From Verrucomicrobiia bacterium (GTDB lineage: Bacteria; Verrucomicrobiota; Verrucomicrobiia; Limisphaerales; Pedosphaeraceae), in contig DATAUW010000003.1 in the NCBI GenBank assembly GCA_036268055.1, positions 1 through 64,000 of the forward strand: a stretch of DNA of 64,000 nt. The letters run 5' to 3'. Shown here piece after piece: positions 33,922-42,413 of the stretch. Position 1 is the first letter of the stretch. Each line of letters opens with the position of its first letter. The position numbers and the translations under genes were made by a program. The notes under the pieces are model-generated. The model had not been told where the DNA came from and did no database searches. It saw nothing but the letters and a program-made list of their open reading frames with translations.

Positions 33922-35664
33922 ATGAAAAAAACTCTTTTACTGATCGGACTGGCCGGCGCGTTGTGCGCCACGGCGACTTTGCGCGCCGCCAATGATACCA
34001 ATACAGCAGAGGCGGCAACCGTCGCCGCCCCGACCACGACCGGCGACGATCAACCGCTGCCGCCGCCACCGCCGGATGATGCCGCCGCGCCCGACAACAA
34101 TGCCGCCCCGCCGGCTCCCGCCGACGTGTCCGCGCCGTCCACGCCATCCACACCTGCGACAACGACGCCATCCACTCCGTCATTTACGCCGGCGGTGACC
34201 TCGCCCTCCGCGCCGGTGTATGTTCCCGACACGAATGTCATTGTGCCGGTGCCGACCGGTGTGCGCGGGTTGCATTTGAACTTCCGCAATGCGCCTTTGG
34301 AAGCCGTGTTGAATTACATGAGCGCGGCGGCGGGTTTCATCATTCATCCCAAGACCGACATCAGCGGCAAAGTCACCGTCTGGAGCGAACAGCCGCTGAC
34401 CAGTGACGAAGCGGTGAAATTACTCACGCGCATTCTCAACGATAACGGTTACACGTTGCTGCCCGAAGGCCGCACGCTGACGATCATCCGCACTTCAGAC
34501 GCGAGGTTTAATAATATCCCGGTCATCGTGAATCCCGATCCCGCGACCATTCCTACGACGGCGGACATCGTGACCCAGATCATTCCGGTGCATAGCCTGA
34601 ACGTCGTGCAATTAGTCAAAGACCTCGACCCGTTGCGCCCGCCGGACACGACCATCACGGCGGATGACTCCGCCAATTCGCTGGTGATCACCGGCACGCA
34701 AGCCAACATCCATCGCTTCGCCCAGATCATCGCCGGACTTGATTCGGTAAATTCCAGCAGCGCCACCGTCAAGGTGTATCCGTTGAAATATGCGGATTCA
34801 AAAGCGCTGGCGACTTTGATCACGTCTCTGTTTCCGACTCCCGATTCGCAGGGTGGTCGCGGTGGTGGCGGTGGCGGGCTTTTTGGACGTTTCCGCGGTG
34901 GCGGTGGCGGCGGGTTCAACCCATTCGGCGGCGGAGGTGGTGGCGGTGGCGATGATGCCGTCAACAATGGCCATACCCCGACGGCGAAGGTCACGGCGGT
35001 TTCGGATGACCACAGCAATTCCCTCGTCGTGAGCGTGCCGGACAGTTTGATCGCCACGATTGACGACCTCGTGGCCCAGGTGGATACGGCGGTCGAAAAT
35101 TCAACGATCATGAAAGTGTTTCATCTCAAGAATGCCGATCCTTCGGAAATGGCGGATTTGCTCACGGCGTTGTATCCCGATGACACCGGCTCGGCCGATG
35201 CCAGCCAAACACGCTTCGGTTTTGGTGGTTTTCCCTTTGGCAACCGGGGAGGAAGACAGCAAAATTCCAGCAACGCCGAGAGTGACCGCATGAAAAAAAT
35301 GGCCCACGTCAGCGCCGTCGCGGACAAGCGCACTTCGTCGCTCGTGGTGACTGCGGACACGAACGTCATGGACCAGATCCAGGTCATGATTGACGACCTG
35401 GATGCGCGCAACGACCGCAAGATGGCCGTGCATATCATCCCGCTGGATTACGCGGACCCGATAGACGTGCAGACGATCTTGCAGGACATCTATCCGGCGA
35501 CGAGCGCGGCGGGCGGCAGTTCGCGCATCGGCAGCAGTTCGGCCAGTTCCACCAGCAATCCGCTGTTGAACCGCGCCAATACGCTTTTGCAGCAACAGAA
35601 TAATACCTCCCAGTCCTCGGCCTTTGGCAGCGGCGCAACCGGCGGCACGGGCAAGGCCTTTTAA
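33922..35664 (+). CDS. Secretin periplasmic part (GspD N-domains only)
   Basis: The 580-residue protein has a signal peptide (LLLIGLAGALCATATLRAAN) and a Pro/Ala/Asp-rich linker to about residue 105. An N0/STN domain follows (LHLNFRNAPLEAVLNYMSAA), then three N1-N3-type KH-like repeats (for example IIPVHSLNVVQLVKDLDPLR, VYPLKYADSKALATLITSLF, VFHLKNADPSEMADLLTALY, HIIPLDYADPIDVQTILQDI). They are separated by Gly-rich inserts around residues 310-350. It stops without any beta-barrel secretin domain. The next gene supplies that domain with its own signal peptide, so GspD is split into two exported chains. The gene starts 5 bases after the GspC-like gene. Confidence 0.85.
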   Translation: MKKTLLLIGLAGALCATATLRAANDTNTAEAATVAAPTTTGDDQPLPPPPPDDAAAPDNNAAPPAPADVSAPSTPSTPATTTPSTPSFTPAVTSPSAPVYVPDTNVIVPVPTGVRGLHLNFRNAPLEAVLNYMSAAAGFIIHPKTDISGKVTVWSEQPLTSDEAVKLLTRILNDNGYTLLPEGRTLTIIRTSDARFNNIPVIVNPDPATIPTTADIVTQIIPVHSLNVVQLVKDLDPLRPPDTTITADDSANSLVITGTQANIHRFAQIIAGLDSVNSSSATVKVYPLKYADSKALATLITSLFPTPDSQGGRGGGGGGLFGRFRGGGGGGFNPFGGGGGGGGDDAVNNGHTPTAKVTAVSDDHSNSLVVSVPDSLIATIDDLVAQVDTAVENSTIMKVFHLKNADPSEMADLLTALYPDDTGSADASQTRFGFGGFPFGNRGGRQQNSSNAESDRMKKMAHVSAVADKRTSSLVVTADTNVMDQIQVMIDDLDARNDRKMAVHIIPLDYADPIDVQTILQDIYPATSAAGGSSRIGSSSASSTSNPLLNRANTLLQQQNNTSQSSAFGSGATGGTGKAF

Positions 35665-35703
35665 TCAACCGCATTGGATTTCAACCCAGAAAGAAATTAT
35701 ATC

Positions 35704-36942
35704 ATGATCGTAAACATACTGAAACAATGCCGTTGGGCTGCGGTCGTTGCCTTTTGGCTCGCGGCGGCGGTCGCCGTGGACGCGCAACAACGGGGCGGCG
35801 GCGGCGGTGGTGGATTCGGCGGCGGCGGTGGCACTGGATTTCGCACCAGTTCATCGGGATCATCAGCCTCTTCGGCGGGCAGCGGTTCCTCGACGCGCGA
35901 TTATCCCAACGCCACTCTCCCGGGCGATGCCACGTTCAGTTACGACCCCGAGACGCATAGTCTGGTCGTGATGTCCGATGACGCGACCTTCGCGCACATC
36001 AGCGAGGTCGTTTCCAATCTCGACCGTCCCAAACCCCAGGTGTTGATCAAGGTGGTTTTCCTCGAAGTGCAGCACGACGACGCGCTGGATTTCGGTGTGG
36101 AAGGCGGCTATCACCACAACAGCAATCCGTCCTTGTTCGGCACGGGAGCGCCGGGCGTGGGGACTTCAAATGTTTTCGGCCTTAGCCAATTAGGCGCAAG
36201 CGGCGAGCAGATCGGGCAAACCGTGGTGCCCGGCGGCGCGGGTTTGTATTCGGTGATGGCGAGTGACTTCAATGCGACGGTTCGCGCGATTGCTTCGGCG
36301 CAAAAAGTCGAAGTGCTGTCGCGTCCGTCCATTATGGTTCGCAACAATCAGCCCGCGACGATCACGGTCGGCCAATCCGTGCCGCTCGTTACCGGCGTGG
36401 AAGCGGCCACGATCGCGTCCGGACCGGTCAGCGAAATCACTTACCAGAGCGTGGGAATTATTTTGCAGGTCACGCCGTTCATTTCGTCGGATGGGTTGGT
36501 GGAAATGATCGTCGCGCCGCAGATTTCCAGTTTGTCGGCGCAGACGGTGGCGGTGTCCAGCAATGTCAACGCCCCGGTCATTGATTTGCGTTCGGCCAGC
36601 ACGGTGGTCGTGACGCCCGACGGCCAGACGGTGGTCATCGGCGGTTTGATGGAGCACGACAAGACGATCATTGATACGAAGATTCCGGTGCTGGGAGACA
36701 TTCCGCTGCTGGGAAATCTGTTCAAGCACAAGCAAAGCGCCACCACCAAAAAAGAATTGATGATTTTCCTGACACCGCATGTTGTCTCGATGCCGAACCA
36801 GATCGCGAGCGTGAGCAAGCACGAGGAAAAAGCCGCGGACTTGTCGCGCCGCTCCTTCGGCGAACAGGAGCTGGATCAATATTTTGACCGGTTGCCCACG
36901 AAACCTCATACGGTCTGGAGTTCGCCCGAAACGGTGAAATAA
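35704..36942 (+). CDS. gspD: Secretin channel part (GspD C-terminal domain)
   Basis: Starting at ATG 35704, the 412-residue protein has a signal peptide (WAAVVAFWLAAAVAVDAQ) and a Gly/Ser-rich stretch. A single N3-like module (FSYDPETHSLVVMSDDATFA) leads into the complete secretin barrel domain: PQVLIKVVFLEVQ, VEVLSRPSIMVRNNQPATIT and the secretin signature IPVLGDIPLLGNLFK, then KKELMIFLTPHVV. It should form the outer-membrane channel together with the N-domain protein encoded 39 bases upstream. A C-terminal S-domain-like tail of about 50 residues is present; no pilotin gene was identified with certainty. Confidence 0.9.
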   Translation: MIVNILKQCRWAAVVAFWLAAAVAVDAQQRGGGGGGGFGGGGGTGFRTSSSGSSASSAGSGSSTRDYPNATLPGDATFSYDPETHSLVVMSDDATFAHISEVVSNLDRPKPQVLIKVVFLEVQHDDALDFGVEGGYHHNSNPSLFGTGAPGVGTSNVFGLSQLGASGEQIGQTVVPGGAGLYSVMASDFNATVRAIASAQKVEVLSRPSIMVRNNQPATITVGQSVPLVTGVEAATIASGPVSEITYQSVGIILQVTPFISSDGLVEMIVAPQISSLSAQTVAVSSNVNAPVIDLRSASTVVVTPDGQTVVIGGLMEHDKTIIDTKIPVLGDIPLLGNLFKHKQSATTKKELMIFLTPHVVSMPNQIASVSKHEEKAADLSRRSFGEQELDQYFDRLPTKPHTVWSSPETVK

Positions 36943-36963
36943 CGCGCCTTGAACTGGCGCGTT
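36941..36963 (+). terminator. Hairpin at the end of the secretion operon
   Basis: AACGCGCC (36941-36948) and GGCGCGTT (36956-36963) form a perfect 8-bp stem with a 7-base loop starting inside the secretin stop codon. There is no T tract, so it may only attenuate transcription into the sensor kinase gene. A second small dyad, GGCATTC/GAATGCC, lies at 36989-37008. Confidence 0.4.
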
Positions 36964-37045
36964 CTCTGAGGCAAGTATAACGCATGCCGGCATTCGCGAA
37001 GGAATGCCCGTGCGCGGTACGCGATTTGAAAAACCATAACTCATT

Positions 37046-38533
37046 ATGACGCGCCGCAGTTGGCTGGTTTACGGAACGCTGCTGGCGATCTGGCTGGCGT
37101 TGCTCGGCTGGCAGGGTGCGGAGCATCTGCGCGTGCGCCGCGCCGCGCGCGGGCTCTTGCGGCATCGCGCGGAGGACATCTCGAACACGCTGGCCTTGAT
37201 CATGCGCGTGACCGCGCGCGGGCCGTTTTCCCCGAAGGAAAGAATCGAACCGTGGCTCGAGGAGTTGGTGAAGGAGGGCGAGGTTTATTCCATCAAATTG
37301 TATAACGCGCAGGGCGAGGAACTCGTCGGCGCGGGTGCGCCCATCGAATTGCCCAAGGACGAATTGCCCAATGGAGAATATTGGGATGATGAGGAGCAGA
37401 AGGTCACGCTGAAGAATCTGGTGGATCTGGGCACGAACATCATCAGCACCTTTCCCACCAACCGCCCGCCGCGACCCGACTTTGACGGGCGTCCGCCGGG
37501 CGATACCAACGGCCCTCCGGGAGATTTCAATTCGCCGCCCCCACCGCCGCCCGACCTGGCGGGAATGACGAATATGCCGCCGGGCACAAATGGTTTCGAC
37601 GGCACCAACGGGATGCGCCGGGGCCCGCGCCGCCCGCGCCTGACGCCGGCGGAAATGCAGACGTTACGCGAGAAAAAAGGCGCGCATGGGTTCGTGATGG
37701 TCATGTCCGCGCGCTCGGTGGCGATGGTGATGGAACAGGATTTGTGGCTGCGGCTCATCATCGCGATTTTGGCGACCGTGGGAGTCGTGGGTTACGGACT
37801 AGCGTGGAACAACGCGAACAAAACTTCCGAATTGCAGATCCGCCTGGTGCGCGCGAGCGAATCGAATCTGCATCTGAAGGAAATGAATTTGGCCGCCGCC
37901 GGTTTGGCGCATGAAACCCGCAACCCGCTCAACATCGTGCGCGGCCTGGCGCAAATGATCTCGAAGCAGGAAGACGCCTCGCCGGAGATCCGGCTCAAAT
38001 CGCGCGAAATCATTGACGAGAGCGACCGCGTGGCGGCGCAGTTGAACGAGTTCATCAATTATTCGCGTCCGCGCGAAGTGCGCCGGGCGGCGACGCGCTT
38101 GAACTCTGTCGTCGGCGAAGTGGTGCGCGCATTGAATTACGACATCGAGGAAAAACACGTGCAGGTGCAGAACCTGGCCGAGGAATTAGTCATCGAGGCG
38201 GATGAACAGTTGTTGCGGCAAGCCTTGTTCAATCTGGTGATGAATGCCATTCAAGCGGTCGCGGACAAGGGCGAGATCCAGATTCGCACGGGAAAACAAG
38301 GCAATGCGGAAGCGTTCATCGAGATCGCCGACAACGGCCCGGGCGTCGCGCCGGACCAGCGCAAGGAAATTTTCAAACCTTACTTCACGACCCACGAGGA
38401 AGGCACCGGCCTCGGCCTCGCGGTGGTGCAACAGATCGTGCTCGCGCATGGCTGGGAAATTGAATGCGTGGCCAACCAGCCGGCCGGGGCGAATTTCCGC
38501 ATCACGCATGTGAAGCTCACGGCGAAAGGGTGA
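37046..38533 (+). CDS. Membrane sensor histidine kinase (NtrB/ZraS type)
   Basis: The 495-residue kinase has a first TM segment at about residues 8-24 and a second near 232-253 (LIIAILATVGVVGYGLAW). The periplasmic sensor between them of about 200 residues is notably rich in Pro, Gly, Asp and Asn in its second half. The kinase core shows the H box GLAHETRNPLNIVRG, N box NLVMNAIQA, G1 DNGPGVAPDQRK and G2 GTGLGLAVVQQIV. It lies 3 bases before an NtrC-type regulator gene, its likely partner. The location behind the secretion operon suggests that it senses envelope or secretion status. Confidence 0.9.
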   Translation: MTRRSWLVYGTLLAIWLALLGWQGAEHLRVRRAARGLLRHRAEDISNTLALIMRVTARGPFSPKERIEPWLEELVKEGEVYSIKLYNAQGEELVGAGAPIELPKDELPNGEYWDDEEQKVTLKNLVDLGTNIISTFPTNRPPRPDFDGRPPGDTNGPPGDFNSPPPPPPDLAGMTNMPPGTNGFDGTNGMRRGPRRPRLTPAEMQTLREKKGAHGFVMVMSARSVAMVMEQDLWLRLIIAILATVGVVGYGLAWNNANKTSELQIRLVRASESNLHLKEMNLAAAGLAHETRNPLNIVRGLAQMISKQEDASPEIRLKSREIIDESDRVAAQLNEFINYSRPREVRRAATRLNSVVGEVVRALNYDIEEKHVQVQNLAEELVIEADEQLLRQALFNLVMNAIQAVADKGEIQIRTGKQGNAEAFIEIADNGPGVAPDQRKEIFKPYFTTHEEGTGLGLAVVQQIVLAHGWEIECVANQPAGANFRITHVKLTAKG

Positions 38534-38536
38534 GTC

Positions 38537-39916
38537 ATGCCCCCCGAAACTCCCAAGCCGTCCGCAACCACCCCGCGCATCCTGATTGTGGATGACGACG
38601 CCGGGCAGCGGAGTTTGCTCAACACTTTTCTCACCAGCCAGGGATTAAAAACTGTGGTCGTTGATTCGGGGGAACGCGCGCTGGAAGTTTTGCGCAGCGA
38701 AGAAATCGCCATGATGATTTCGGACGTGCGCATGCCGGGAATTTCCGGGCTCGACACGCTGCGGCTCGCCCGCCAGGAACACGCGCGGCTGCCGATCCTG
38801 CTCGTCACCGCGTTCACCGACGTGCGCGACGCCGTGCACGCGATCCGTGACGGCGCGGTGGATTATCTCGCCAAGCCGATTGACCTCGACCAGTTGCTGG
38901 CGCTGGTGCGGCAGGCCACCGGACTTTCGCGCACCGCGCCGCTGAAGTTCAATGACAACCGGCAACTGCCGCCGCGGGTCATCGCGCAAAGCCCGCTGAT
39001 GCAGGCGATTTTTCGCGACACCTCGCTCATCGCGCCTTCCGAAAGCCGCGTGCTCATCACCGGCGAAAGCGGCGTGGGCAAGGAAGTTTTGGCGGAAGTC
39101 ATCCACGCGTGGAGCCCGCGTGCGGCGGGGCCGCTGGTGAAGGTGAATTGCGCGGCGATTCCCGAGACGCTGCTGGAAAGCGAATTGTTCGGTCACGAAA
39201 AAGGCTCGTTCACGGGCGCGGTGGCGCAACGCATCGGCCGTTTTGAGACGGCCAACGGCGGCACGATTTTTTTGGATGAGATCGCCGAGATGTCACCGCA
39301 GTTGCAGGCGAAGCTGCTGCGCGTGGCGCAGGACGGGCGTTTCCAGCGCATCGGATCGAACACGGAAATCCACGTCAACGCGCGCATCCTCGCCGCGACG
39401 AATCGCAATCTCGAAGAGGAAGTCAAGGCGGGGCGTTTTCGCGAAGACCTTTTTTATCGCCTCAATGTCGTCGAGTTGAACATCCCGCCGTTGCGCGAGC
39501 GGCGCGAAGATATTTTGCCGCTGGCGACGCAAATTCTCGGCGACCTGACGAAAGGCCGCGCGAGATTGTCGCAAGCCGTGGCGGAATCGCTGGAGCGATA
39601 TTCCTGGCCGGGCAACGTGCGGGAATTGCGGAACGCGATGGAACGCGCGGCGCTGCTTTCAGGTGGCGAACTGATTTTGCCGGAGCACTTGCCGGCGCGC
39701 GTGCGTTCAGGAGCGGCCCGCGCGCAAACGCCCGATGAAATGCCCGCCGACGCGCGGCGGCTCGAAGAAGTGGAACGCACGGCGGTGCTCGAAGCATTGC
39801 GAAAAAATGATTTCAACCGCACGGAAACCGCGAAGGCGCTGGGCATCAGCCGCCGCGCGCTGCTGTATAAATTACAGCGGCTGCGCGAGCAGGGATTTGA
39901 AGTGGACGCGGTTTAA
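38537..39916 (+). CDS. NtrC-family sigma-54-dependent response regulator
   Basis: The 459-residue protein has a receiver domain with phospho-acceptor Asp63 (MMISDVRMPG) and conserved Lys in DYLAKPID. The AAA+ activator domain has Walker A GESGVGKE near 176-183, the sigma-54 contact loop as GSFTGA near 224 (consensus GAFTGA) and Walker B GGTIFLDEIAEM. A Fis-type HTH closes the protein (FNRTETAKALGISRRALLYK). It should activate RpoN promoters after phosphorylation by the neighbouring kinase. The only consensus -24/-12 site I saw in the window stands before the secretion operon at 23434, a plausible target. Confidence 0.93.
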   Translation: MPPETPKPSATTPRILIVDDDAGQRSLLNTFLTSQGLKTVVVDSGERALEVLRSEEIAMMISDVRMPGISGLDTLRLARQEHARLPILLVTAFTDVRDAVHAIRDGAVDYLAKPIDLDQLLALVRQATGLSRTAPLKFNDNRQLPPRVIAQSPLMQAIFRDTSLIAPSESRVLITGESGVGKEVLAEVIHAWSPRAAGPLVKVNCAAIPETLLESELFGHEKGSFTGAVAQRIGRFETANGGTIFLDEIAEMSPQLQAKLLRVAQDGRFQRIGSNTEIHVNARILAATNRNLEEEVKAGRFREDLFYRLNVVELNIPPLRERREDILPLATQILGDLTKGRARLSQAVAESLERYSWPGNVRELRNAMERAALLSGGELILPEHLPARVRSGAARAQTPDEMPADARRLEEVERTAVLEALRKNDFNRTETAKALGISRRALLYKLQRLREQGFEVDAV

Positions 39917-40050
39917 GAAAGTGATGGCGGTGTAGCAGTGGGCGAAGCGGTTCGATTGCGGAAGCGAACGGAGGAGTTTTTACAATTATTTAACGGGTTC
40001 AAAGGGTCTTTTGATTCCTCAATCATGGTAGTGGGAACGAGATTCTTTCC

Positions 40051-40683
40051 ATGAATATTAGAACCAGATTGTGGAAACGCCGGGGCGAGGAGACTGCTGG
40101 ATTTGCTGATTGTGAACGTAAAACCACCAAAAAAACGCCGGTCATTTTGGTTCCGGTTGATGTGACGGCCGATTCGCTGCCCGCTGTGAAGGCAGCCATA
40201 AACCTGGCTAAAGAACTGGAGGCCCGGATGATTTTGTTTCACGCGATTCATCTGAATCTTTCACCTTTTGGCCCGGCGAATGTGGACAGGCTCATGGCCG
40301 ATTTGCGGAGCGAAGCGGCCGTGAAGGTGAAAATACTCGCGAGCTTTGCGCAGATGGCGGCTGTTCCCGTGCAATGTTTGATCGGGCAAGGGCCGGTGGC
40401 AGCCGCCATTCTGAATGCAGCGAAGCAAAATTCCGCGAGCTTGATGGTCATGATGGCGGGGAAAGCGGGGTGGTGGCGCGAATTTTTCGGAAACAATTTG
40501 ACCAAATGCGTCGCGCGAAATGCCGCCTGCACGGTGCTGGTTTTGAGCCCGGAAAAAAATCGGGCGGATGAATCGAACAAATTACGGGGCGCGCCGTCTA
40601 ACTTTGTAGAGGTTAGAGATGGATATGACGTTGAACAATATCATATATGTGGCCGTGACGCTGGGGCGGGCGCTGGAACATAA
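40051..40683 (+). CDS. Universal stress protein (UspA) family
   Basis: Residues about 30-175 of this 210-residue protein form a UspA domain: TPVILVPVDVTADSLPAVKA at the start, AKELEARMILFHAI, and LMVMMAGKAGWWREFFGNNL near the end, then VLVLSP. The usual ATP-binding G-x2-G-x9-G-S pattern is only partly kept (the glycine-rich end reads MMAGKAGWWREFFGNN), so nucleotide binding is doubtful. The last 35 residues extend past the domain and overlap the next small gene. The role is probably stress-related, but the ligand is unknown. Confidence 0.75.
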   Translation: MNIRTRLWKRRGEETAGFADCERKTTKKTPVILVPVDVTADSLPAVKAAINLAKELEARMILFHAIHLNLSPFGPANVDRLMADLRSEAAVKVKILASFAQMAAVPVQCLIGQGPVAAAILNAAKQNSASLMVMMAGKAGWWREFFGNNLTKCVARNAACTVLVLSPEKNRADESNKLRGAPSNFVEVRDGYDVEQYHICGRDAGAGAGT

Positions 40684-40831
40684 TCCGGGCCGGCTGGTGC
40701 CATTCGTCGCGGGGGCTTGTGTGGTCACGCTGATCATCGCGATTATTTCGGACGCGTGGCTGAGAACGCGTCCGGCGCGGGAAAAGAAGCCCGCCGTCGC
40801 GCGCATCCATTCTAATTCTACTCGCCAATAA
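40619..40831 (+). CDS. Small single-TM protein
   Basis: A 70-residue frame starts at 40619 behind GAGG (6-7 bases upstream), overlapping the end of the Usp gene by 65 bases. It encodes one TM helix ([20 protein letters not shown]) followed by a basic tail. I do not recognise it. Its 3-prime end overlaps the convergent YjbQ gene by 14 bases. RBS and topology favour a real gene; the overlaps argue some caution. Confidence 0.45.
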   Translation: MDMTLNNIIYVAVTLGRALEHNPGRLVPFVAGACVVTLIIAIISDAWLRTRPAREKKPAVARIHSNSTRQ

Positions 40832-41237
40832 TTTTGACAAGGACGCGCTTGCGGCGGGAGCCGTCAAACTCACCGTAGAAAATTTGTTCCCAGGGGCCGA
40901 AATCGAGTTTTCCTTTCGTGATCGCCACCACCACTTCGCGGCCCATGATCTGGCGTTTCAAGTGGGCGTCCGCATTGTCTTCACCGGTGCGATTGTGCTG
41001 ATACTGGCCGGTGGGCGCGTGCGGGGCGAGTTTCTCCAGCCAAAGATCGTAATCGGCGAGCAAGCCGGACTCCGCATCATTGATGAACACCGAAGCGGTG
41101 ATGTGCATGGCATTGACGAGACAAAGCCCCTCCTGCACCCCGCTCTGCCGAACCAGTTTTTCCACGGTCGCGGTAATATTGACAAAACCGCGCCGCCCAG
41201 GAACTTCAAACCACATATGTTCGGTTAAAGATTTCAC
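40818..41237 (-). CDS. yjbQ: YjbQ/UPF0047 family protein
   Basis: The 139-residue protein matches the compact UPF0047 fold across its length. It shows [20 protein letters not shown], then [20 protein letters not shown], then [20 protein letters not shown] and [17 protein letters not shown]. Conserved His and Glu/Asp residues in these segments form the presumed metal/active site. Members have been reported to have weak thiamin-phosphate synthase activity; the physiological role remains uncertain. Length is standard. It stands alone on the minus strand between convergent and divergent neighbours. Confidence 0.88.
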   Translation of the reverse strand: MKSLTEHMWFEVPGRRGFVNITATVEKLVRQSGVQEGLCLVNAMHITASVFINDAESGLLADYDLWLEKLAPHAPTGQYQHNRTGEDNADAHLKRQIMGREVVVAITKGKLDFGPWEQIFYGEFDGSRRKRVLVKIIGE

Positions 41238-41274
41238 GGGGAATGTTTCACGGGTTCAATTTCAACTTTCAAGG

Positions 41275-41311
41275 TGACAAAAACAAAAAGGCCAAGCCGC
41301 AATGGCTTGGC
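41275..41311 (-). terminator. Rho-independent terminator of the FecR/OMP operon
   Basis: GCCAAGCC (41291-41298) and GGCTTGGC (41304-41311) form a perfect 8-bp stem with a 5-base loop. On the minus strand it is followed by CTTTTTGTTTTTG. It lies 24 bases past the stop of the outer-membrane protein gene at 41335. Confidence 0.88.
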
Positions 41312-41334
41312 GATGGTGTCAGAAGCGACGTCTT

Positions 41335-42387
41335 TTAGAAACGCAGCGTCAAATTCAGGCCAAGGCCGGTGTCCAATTTATCGTAGCTGGGAGTGAACTG
41401 GTCATCCGAGGTGCGGATGCTTTCACTGGCATAGACGCGCGCGGAAAGTTGCGGAGTGAAATACCAGGTGGCACTCGCGCCGAGGATATGCTGGAAATCG
41501 TTGCGAGCCACGCCGGCGAAGTCGCGCCGATAGTAGGTTTCGTCAAAGCGATAGTACGGCTGCAAAACCAGCTTACCCAGGATCTGCCAGCTTGCGGAGA
41601 CGCCCACCACGGAATCGAGGCGGTCATTGACATCCTCAGAGCTTCCGAAAATGCTCGGGACACCCGTAAAGTGATACGATTCCTGGCCGATCAAAGAGAC
41701 GATCAGGTTGTCACGAATTTTGAAGAACCGCTGCACGGTGACCGCAGGCATGACTTCGTAGTAAAATTGATTGTAGTTCGCCTGGGTGAGGAGGCGGGTG
41801 TAATCCAATTCGGTATCGAATTCCCAATTCTCATGCCAAAGATATTGGCCGGAGGCGAAGAAAGTTTGCGCGTTAAAATCGAGGGCGGATTCCTGGCTAT
41901 TATCGCCGAGACCGTAATTATACCACTGGCTACGGAATCCGACGCGCGGCGCGAATTTGCCCGGGCCGAGATCGTAAGCGGAGGGCGCAAACGCGATTTG
42001 GACCGTATTGACCGCGTAGAGAGTGGAGACGTGGAAATGATTATCGAGGCGGTTATTATCGGTGAAGGCATATTGCGTATCGGCCACGCCTTCAAAATAA
42101 TTGTGGATCGGTTTGATTTTGAGAATGTGCTGCGGGCCGACATCTTCATCTTCACCAGGATAAAGCTCGGGGGCGTTGGTGGTGGTGAGATTATTGAGCA
42201 TCTCCTCCTGCTGGCGGGTGGCCGTGTTTTGATTGTATTGCAGGACCGGAGCCGGGGTGGTTTGCCCATTGATGGCTTGAATGGCGGGCGCCTGTGCCAA
42301 AAGCAGGCCGGTCGAGCCGAGATAGAGTGACGCAACGGCGGTGACTGCGGTTTTAAATTTAGCGCGCATGGTCAGTTGGTTTGTCAT
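41335..42387 (-). CDS. Outer-membrane beta-barrel protein
   Basis: Taking ATG 42387 gives about 350 residues; an upstream GTG at 42417 overlapping the previous stop (GTGA) is also possible, and no start has a clear RBS. A signal peptide (VTAVASLYLGSTGLLLAQA) precedes alternating, Tyr/Phe-rich amphipathic strands such as TYYRRDFAGVARNDFQHILG. The chain ends LNLTLRF with a terminal Phe, the mark of BAM-assembled barrels. It resembles the outer-membrane porin-like proteins found with exopolysaccharide or FecR-type surface genes. It is transcribed with the large FecR protein just upstream and closed by a strong terminator. Confidence 0.75.
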   Translation of the reverse strand: MTNQLTMRAKFKTAVTAVASLYLGSTGLLLAQAPAIQAINGQTTPAPVLQYNQNTATRQQEEMLNNLTTTNAPELYPGEDEDVGPQHILKIKPIHNYFEGVADTQYAFTDNNRLDNHFHVSTLYAVNTVQIAFAPSAYDLGPGKFAPRVGFRSQWYNYGLGDNSQESALDFNAQTFFASGQYLWHENWEFDTELDYTRLLTQANYNQFYYEVMPAVTVQRFFKIRDNLIVSLIGQESYHFTGVPSIFGSSEDVNDRLDSVVGVSASWQILGKLVLQPYYRFDETYYRRDFAGVARNDFQHILGASATWYFTPQLSARVYASESIRTSDDQFTPSYDKLDTGLGLNLTLRF

Positions 42388-42413
42388 GGTAATAAATTTA
42401 TTGGTTAAGGCGT

